A DNA stretch of 64,000 bases from Camarhynchus parvulus (Eukaryota; Chordata; Aves; Passeriformes; Thraupidae): the NCBI RefSeq assembly GCF_901933205.1, contig NC_044581.1:7922001-7986000 (forward strand), given 5' to 3'. A program made the position numbers and the translations under genes. Below, in pieces: positions 27,501 to 36,500 of the stretch. How positions within the stretch are numbered: position 1 is the first letter of the stretch; each line of letters starts with the position of its first letter. The notes beneath the pieces were generated by a model. The model had not been told where the DNA came from. It did no database searches and saw only the letters and a program-made list of their open reading frames with translations.

Positions 27501-30500
27501 GCAAGAGATCCCAGCAGTCCCAGTACCAGCTCCTTGCTTCTCAGGTGTAAAATCTGCAGCTTAAATTTGACCTATAGCTGGAAATATCTGCTACCCTGAA
27601 AATACTCACAGCGAAAAGCAACACCAGGAAACAAGGGAAGGTACAAACAGGAAAACCTTCCTGAATACCATTGTCAGTCTTCCTACCACTGAGGGAAAAC
27701 CAGCAACAATCAATGAATTTAGTAGAAAATGGCTATAGGATCATGAAGTGGTGCTCATTAACTGAGCTAAAAAAAACCCAGCAGGCTGAGGAACAACCAG
27801 AAAAAGCCCCCAAGGAAATATCTGAAGTGGGCACAGAATGAAGCCAGACAGTTGTAGCTTAACTATACTACTCTACTGCCCATCACTGACTCTGAACTGG
27901 CTTGAAAATAGGGGAGCAGAAGTCATCTTGGAGACAATGGGAAATAGCTGAAGCCTCCAGAAGCACAGCTAAAGAGCAGCTCCCATCAGGGTGTGCTGTG
28001 CTCTGCAAGCTCATAATTACAGAAAAGACTCCCAGTGATTTCCCCAAAATGCAGAAACATACTGATTCTTACTTGATGTCCCAGATGTAGATGTATGTGT
28101 CCACAGAACTGGTGACCAGTAGGTCTGGCTCAAACACTGCCCAGTCCAGGTCACTGCAAATGCAAAATCACAGATCAGTAAAGAAAAGCACACAGACGTT
28201 GCATCGACTTTTCACAAGCTGCCAGTACATTCTCCAACAAATTCACAGCAACTCCATGACATCTACTGAAACTTTTAAAGTAAAAAGCAAGATCTTAATA
28301 ATTTCTCTAAGTAAATTCCAAGAAGCAATGAAATGCTTCTAAGTAAATTCCAGTGAAGCATCCTCCTAGTCCTGAACTTTACAGCTACTGTGTGTGTGCT
28401 CTTTCCCCTCCAGGCAAAGGGACACTGTCTCTAAGAGTTCTCAGTAACCACACATCCTTGGCATCAACCCCTCACTCTGGGATGCCTCCCTGTTGGAACA
28501 CCAAGTGCACCTGGGACACAAACAGCCTCCAGTCAGCCCAAACAACTGTTATTTCAAGGGCTGCAAATACTTCCCACAGTCAGGAGCTTGACTAAAAGCA
28601 GTCCCTCAACTACATTTCCAATCCAGCATTGAAATGTGACCTTAAAACAAGAGGCAAAAATCTCCCCTGCACCACTGTAACATTCTCTGAACTCGGTCTT
28701 TGGGATTACCTGCCTTAATTAAGCTGCTATCACACAGAAACACAGCTGGGATTCAATTTAATAAACTTGCTATCTGTTTCCCAGATGATGGCTGCTGCTC
28801 TTTACAAGGACAGCAGCCTAAGGCAATGACATTCGAGCCATCAAGGGCTAAGTTGATAAATTGGGGGAGCCATGAGAGGGTGAGCCACTTCACACATGAA
28901 ATCATCACCAAATGGGAAAGCACTCCAGTCCAGAGAAATGAGTGAAAACAGGCTCAGAGCAGAGCCTGAGTGGGGCCAGGACCAAAACATTCAGCTTCTG
29001 TGAAACAATGCATTATTTTCCACTCAGCAGCCCACAGCACTTTTTGTTCTTCACCTGATCACACGTGTGTGTCCTTGCAGAGATGTGCAAACTTCCCCAT
29101 TTCCTTCCTTCCACTTATACAGGTCAACACGCTGATTGCTCTGCAATTAGATGGAACAAAGGAGAGACAGTCTCAGGCCAACAAGGTAGGACATGGATCT
29201 GGATGTTAGGTCCAGGATCCCATCACTTTGAAGAACCTCAGTTAACAATGAGTCATGCTGTGAATTAGCAAAGTCCTTGCCCAAAGCAGGAGAGCAAAGA
29301 TGAAATACAGGCTGTGAGGACTTTCAAAAGCTTACACTTTAATTACACCCACTTAAAACTTGAGATAAACTAGAAAGGGATAAAAAAAACCCCACATTGC
29401 AAAATCTTTCCATGAAATTATGTTCTCAGAGTCTTTATTTCCTACCAACATGCTGTAACTGCAGGCAACAGGCAGACAAATTCTCTCTGCAGGAATACCC
29501 TGCCAGTCTGTTACATTCACAAGTGGAGGTTTTGGTGAGGGGGATGATGGATTACCACTGGTCGTCCTCAGCTCCCTTCAGTTCCCTTCTGGGATAATCA
29601 GGGCCATTGCCAAACACAAACAATACAGTCTAATGGCTTCAAGGACACCTCCTCAAGGGTACTCCCCCAATCCTTGCCAGCCCAGGAGAAAAGCTTTAAG
29701 TGTTTATCACTAGCTGTAAAAAACAACAGCAAACCAGTTGTATCAATGACAACAATACTCAGGGTTCCTTCATTCATTCCAGGAATGAATCCTTGCCCAA
29801 ATGCAGCCACATGCAAAGTTACTTGAAACTAGTTACTGTGCTGTAAATTCATGTTCTGTCTCAATCAAGGTTCACTTCAGGCCAAGCCAAGTCTAATCTT
29901 TCTGGGGCTGGAATTGCCTTTGTGGGTGCATACAGAGTGCCAAGTCCAGTGGATCTTGACTGGAAATTCACGCAGATTTTGCAAAACCTGAAAGAATATG
30001 ACTTTAAAATGTTATTTTCATTAGCCCCCTGTTTTCAAACTTTTAGGTAGATGAGGGAAAAGATAAGAGACTTCAAGAAACACACAGTTGTTGAGGTTGG
30101 AAAAGACTTCTAAAATCACTGAGTCCAACTGTTATGTCACAATTTTTGTGGCAGTTTTTTTTATGGTGGTGGATTTTCTTCCTACCCCAAAGCTGCTTCA
30201 TGTGAATTTCAACTTGCAGATAGATAAAGCATTACAGCTTTCTTTGAAATGAAAGGTCTCATTCCAGCTCAGCAATAATATATGACATTTCTCTAACTGC
30301 TCACAGCAGGGCTGCACAAGAGCTTAGGGCAAGAAAAAACTCTTTGCATGTTTCTCATTGACAGAAGTATTTAAGAGGTAGAGTGAAATTACCCAATGGG
30401 ATTTACCCAGGACTCCAGAGACAAGACACAAGATAATGATCACCAGAGAAACTGCTCCTTCCAACAGGAGCATTTTCTAAAAAACTGATTTTCTTAAGTA

Positions 30501-33500
30501 TCAGTATTCACTTCCAACAATTTCATCACCCCCTTGTTCAAGAATCTGTGGCCACACAAAAGGAAAAACAAGGATCTAGGATTGAAAACAACACCACTTC
30601 TGAAACAACAGCTTAGGAGTTCCCAAAAACATGCTTGAGCCAGAGGGCAGACACAGCCAAGCACAACAGAAGAACTTGCTCCAGCTCTTCTGGAAAGAAG
30701 CTAAACACAAGGACAGATTCCCCTCTGCCTGTACCACTTCCAATTAACAGGACTGCAAACCAGATGATGCTGCTGGCAAACAGGATGGCAGCCTTTTACA
30801 TCCCTTTTCCATCCACAGGGATGCAGAAGCGTAAGACCCTTGGGTTGTTTACAATACAGTGAAATGGCTTGAAAGGTGGTACTTCTGACCCAAACTGAAA
30901 AAGCTGCCTGATCTCATCTTGGGGATTTCTCAAGCAGTGTGTCTCAGTAACTATGTTCAAATCCCCAGAGCATCACAGCATCTTTTTTTATAAACAGAAG
31001 CAGCAAGGTTTGATGCCAGCTAAACCTGGTTTCAGTCTGAACAAGAGGGGTTCCTGTATCCACTCAGAGCAGCAAGAGGCAGGAGTGCTCAGATGGGTAC
31101 AGCCTTCCTTTGCACCAGGGTCCTGCTCAGATCAGCATGAACTCACCACTGCATATTGTCTTCAGAGTGTGTTTGAAAAGAAGCTTTCCTGCGCCACTTG
31201 TGACCTGCCCAGTGCATTTCCTTACTTGGTTTTGGTTTCCACAGACTGCACCCAGAAGTGGCACCGAAGGATAGCTTTTTGCCAGTTTTACTAACTCTGC
31301 TCAGAACAAGACCGCTGCTGAAGGGACCTTTAAGACATCAGTCTTATGCCAGAGTTGGAAAGAGACAGGCTGGGGAATGTCAGAGAGCAAGCAGCCAGAG
31401 GCTTCCAGCTGACAGCACCACTCCCCTTTTAAAACTGCCTTTAATTAAAAATACAGCAGATCAGGACCTACAATCCTAAGAAATCACCTTCAACTAGGTG
31501 TTTTCTCAAAACAATAGATAGAGAGATTTCTCCATCCCTAGCTAGTCCAGGACTCTCAGGCTATAAAAGAAGACAACACAGCAGAAAAGGCAGCTCACCC
31601 TGGAAACAGTCTGCACCTGGCTGGGGCCAATGGCCACGGTGCTGTGGGTGATGGCTGAGATTTCCATCAGCAGAGCTCAGGGCCCTTGGTGAACAAGCTG
31701 CAGAGCACGACAGACCAAGTGCAGAGCAGAGCTGAAAACTGCACTTGGTCTCACACGGCCATTACTGCTTCTTCAGCCCAACCCACTGCCTCACAAACTC
31801 CTCACAGACACAGTCCACACCCAGCTGCAAACCCCAAGCTACAAGCCAGTATTGACCTGTGCTATTTACAGACTGCCTGGTGCACCACAGCTGAGCAGCA
31901 AGGCAGGGAGATGAAAACAAAAAGCACAGAGCAAGAAATTCAAGAAATGCACAAATCGCAGACTGGAAATCAGAAAAAAAGAGCACCTTCCACTAGAATA
32001 AAGAACCATTTGGATGCTTGATTTATTTGGCAAAGTGTTTTGTAAATGACAAGCAAGCAAAACTAGATGCAACCCTGACTGCCCAATAATTGAGAGCCAT
32101 TCAGCTGAACACCTCGCTGGCAGTAAATCAGAATTAGGCCTTGATCTTGCGATGTGACTTGCAGAAGCATGTCTGTGCCAGCTCCACACCGCCTTCCAGC
32201 TCTGCAGAGCTCACCCATGAAAGAAAGACCAGGGAAGAAGATGAGCTACAGCTTTTAAACAAGTGAACTTACAGAAGCTGCAAAGTAGTAGGCGTAACTG
32301 TCGTGGGGGTTCCACTGCACTGCGCCGATGTCCCACTTGCTCTGCCGCGAGATCTTCCGGTGACCCTCGTTGGGCGCATCCAGGTTGACGATGTAGAGGA
32401 AACGGCGGCTGCAAAACACAGACACAAAGGGGCTGCACCTCACAGGGCTGATCTCAAAACCCCAAGCTCACATGGAGCTCACAGCCTTGTGTCTAGAGGC
32501 ACAAGAACCAAAAGAAGAGAAGCATTTCACGAGACAAGTGAAAACAGTATTTCTGAAAATGGGACATTTGAGTACATACTTCAAAATTTACTCAAAAAAA
32601 ACCCCACAACCCTCCAACAAAGACAAGACACATTGAAAGTAAACAGGATCTGCAAATGTAATAGACAGTTTGCACCACAGAAAAACTCAGATAACTTGGA
32701 TATAAAGAAGTGCTGGAAAATGGTGCAAACACATTCAAACAGGCTTTGCAGGCCTAACGCTGCAGCAGCAGAGCCTAAGTGGCACAGTCCCAGGAGTGCA
32801 ATACAACAGCTTCAGCCTGGATAGGTTGCTCTGAGCAAGAGTTAATGAGCCTTGACAAAGATGATTCTACGTGGGTGCTTCTTTCCACACCAGTCTGAGG
32901 GCTTGGTTCCACCAACAGTACAAAAACACCTGCACAGAGCTCATGCACAGCTGCAGCAGCTTTTTAATGTGGGTGGACACAGTCCTGCACAGATTTGGTT
33001 CCATTACTTACCTGAGCTAACTCTATATGCAGTAGAAATAATTCTGCAAGATAGCAAACTTGAGCTCATACATCCTGCTCGATGTGGCCAACTGCCCACA
33101 AAGGAAGGTATCATCCTGTGTGATTCATCTTACAAGCAAGAGAAACTGCCCAGAAATAACTGTGAGCCACTGAACCCTATGGAGGACCAGCATCAAAACA
33201 TAATGAACCCTACATAATTATCCACATGAGCATCATGTCTCAGCTGCAAAGTGACCACACAGCTGCTCTGAGCACTGGCCATTCCTCCTGTTATTCCTGG
33301 ACAGCACTGTCAGACTAAGGGCTTACATGGAAGCAAGCACCACTTCGAGCGGTACCAAAGGACTTGGTTCCTTGAAGGCTGACCAAAGATCAGCTACACT
33401 CACATGATTCTGAAATGAACATCCTAATTGGTGTGGTAGTTGTGTCACGGACAGGCAGACAGGAATAGATGTTAGTACTGAAAAGCAGGAGATGGAAAGG

Positions 33501-36500
33501 CACTGCTGAGCTGGTTGAAGACTTGCCTTGGAGGAGGATGCATAAGACCAAGCTCTCCTGGAAGCTTGTGCAACTTGGAAGTCTGTGGCACCTACTGTGT
33601 TTGTGAGTATCATCCCACAATGAACCAGCAGAGAAGCAGGTCAGAGAGCCATGTGGGAATATTTGAGGCAATTTTTGTTAGGAAATAACAATCTGTATTT
33701 CAAGACAATCCAAATAGTACTTCATGATGCTCCATCTCCCATATGGGGATTTGGAAAGGAATCTACCAGGAAAGCCACACCAGTATTTTATTGTGCTCTT
33801 GTTGCTGTCTCTCCAATCTGAATCCCATCGGGAACATGACCCAGAATCAGTTTCATTAAGCCTTGAACAGAATTCAGCTGCACCTTTCTGAAACAATCCA
33901 TCAGCCCTCCAGCTGAGGTCAGCCTGAAGGCTGCTGGTCTGGCTTGTGGAAATGACTGTCACACGTCTAAGGGGGACTGTCACACTTCTAACAGGGACTG
34001 TCACACTCACCCCGAGAGAACCGCGCGCTGTCCCAGGCAATCCACTGACATCGCAGTCGCCTGTTAAAGACAAACACAGAACAAAATTAAATAATACCTG
34101 TCAGGGCAGCTGCTCAGTCAAACATATGGCTTCAGGAAGGAGTTCAGGAAAGTAATATCCCCTTAAAGTAGCACACAGGGGCAAGGGTGTAGTGGTTGAT
34201 TTTGGGATGCAGGACAGCACACAGGAACATCTTCGTTAGCATAAAGTGAAAACAAAACCTGGCAGACAACATTATGAGCGCTAAGACCTTGCTCCCTTCT
34301 TCCTGCTATGGCAATCACAGCTGCAGCCCTTCAATCAGCAATCTCTAATAATCTGTATTAATCAGCCTCTGCTCCTGCTCAGGAACTTTCTGAGTCTCTC
34401 TCTTTCATCGCAGGGCCAGATTTAATTATATATGTACTGGGAGATAGAAGTGCAACTATTTGTGTGTTCAAAAATGAGAGATGGCCAAGAGGCATCAGAA
34501 TTTACTTGGCATTGCTTGTAAAGAAGGCTATGAGATAACTTAAAGGCCATTAGAAAAAAAAAAAAAAAAGGACTGTTTGCCTATTGTCTCCACTTCTTTT
34601 TGTGCAGAATGAACTGGCTGATCATCTTGTTTAAATGCCAAAGAATAAAGGAAAATTTTACTTGGAAAGCTGAACAGTTCCACCCATAAACAAAGATATG
34701 ACTTCAATAGAGTTTTGAGCATTCACAGCACAAAAATCAGAATATGCCCCACATTCTTCACACTAACTGCTGTCATCTTCAAAGCTGCCTCTCTGAAGGC
34801 TCAGGATGTATCTCCTGCTGCTGTTCAGGACTTTAAGTGCTCTCAGCATGGATGTAACAAGACTTCAGGATGTCCCACAGTTACTACTTACAAGCATCAC
34901 CAAAACCTGACAGACAACACAGAAATTCCACTCAATTTCAGTCAGATCTGACAGCAGAATATCCATCACAAATTCTGAGCTGTGTCAGCCAGGGCCCATC
35001 CCCTCCTTTTAAAAACCCCAAGTGAGGGAAAAGCAGCATCAGGGACCCATTCCTCTCTAGAGACCACATGGCAAACAGCTACAGCTGCCTGCAGAGTTTC
35101 AGCAGGAGCTCATGGTAAACCAAACCTCATTCCACAACTTTTACCACTCCAGGAACAACCCCCTTTCATTACTTTTTCCTAGGCAGCAAATCCAATCTTC
35201 TGGCAAGGTTTCCCTAGTCTTAAAGCTAATGCTGTAAATAAATGCAGCTAGTTTTAAGATCTCTAAATGATAAGGAAACAATTCCAGCTTTCTAGACTCT
35301 ACAGCACCTTGCAAAACACAGAACAAAACCTGCAAAAAAGTAGGTTACTGAATCTATATAAAAAACCAGCCAACAAACAAACAAACAAAACAAATCAACA
35401 GGAGAAAAAACTTCCCCCAGATGGTGCACATTTTTCTTCTGAGAAATTAAAATGAGGATCACTAAAGCCACTACAGTAATCAGAGCTTTCTCATGTGATG
35501 AAGAGCTAGTCAGGAGACATATTTCATACAGTTGGAGCCATCTTTCCCCAAGACAGAAAAAAACCATGAAAATTTCAAATGATTGTAATTTTATATACAA
35601 GTTTATTTTTCCTAGTGTTGGCATCAGGATCTCCTAAGTCCTTACAAATTGTTTTCAATAATGAACACTGGTCAACTGTTTTTTTTCCAGGCACCAAGCA
35701 TCATAGAATGAAATAAACTATCAGAATGATGTAAAAAGTTTCACATGTCAGGCTGCTACTCTGATGGGTCACAAATTAAGTTGTTTTACAGCAACAAACA
35801 GCTCCCTATGATACAAGAGCCTTATCTAGGCAAAGGAAAATAAAAAACAAACTGTCATCATTTAATAGTGATATATCAGTCTTCACAGCAAAACCTTCCA
35901 GAAGGGAGGAGTTGAAACTGAACATACCAACCTGAAGCAGTTTTTATCCCAAAACAACACTGTGGATAGCTAGAACTGCTGTTCATGAATGACAACAATG
36001 TGAGTAAGCACAGCAGGAGCACTGTACATTTGAGAATTTGCTCTGAACCCACAGCCTAGGCAGCACCTTCTCAGCTTCAAGCACCTACTTTGGCATCTCA
36101 CTTGATTTCTGCTAGGCAAGCCAAGGAAAACTCCTTTTTATGTCTGAACTTTCATTAGTTTCCCAATTACCTTCATTCTCTCCACTTGAGAGGCAACACA
36201 CCAACCCAATTTGCCATGGCTATGCTGCTTTTCAAGAGCTGCAAACCCTTAACAAGCAATACCAGTTCCCTGCCTACCTAACCTCCCATCCACACACTCA
36301 GTTGGTACAAATGGTTCCATTTCAGCACTGGGTGAGTTTTGGTCTCCTTTTGATAGTGCCAACAGCCCAAGAGGAGTCTGTGGCTCCTGTTTAAATCAGA
36401 AGAGTACACAGACTGCCACCTCTGTCAGTTTGTACAGAAAAATGACACTTGTATGTAACACAGGCCCCAAAACACACAGTGATTTTCTGATGTGGTACAG

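Larger units (their letters stand above)
10188..34010 (-). other. WDR59: WDR59 introns 2-17 (with exons 3-18 between them)
   Basis: Introns: 10188-10456, 10527-11800, 11958-13380, 13477-14263, 14429-15256, 15382-17446, 17580-19723, 19804-21474, 21632-22360, 22439-23416, 23534-23995, 24085-25991, 26030-28072, 28154-29054, 29141-32272, 32409-34010. Recognisable contents: a CR1 remnant (18320-19245), CR1 3' ends (26206-26338, 30080-30140), a MIR-like SINE (27330-27545), a CAAAA microsatellite (22442-22470) and an A tract (12608-12620). The rest shows nothing I can name. Confidence 0.8.
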
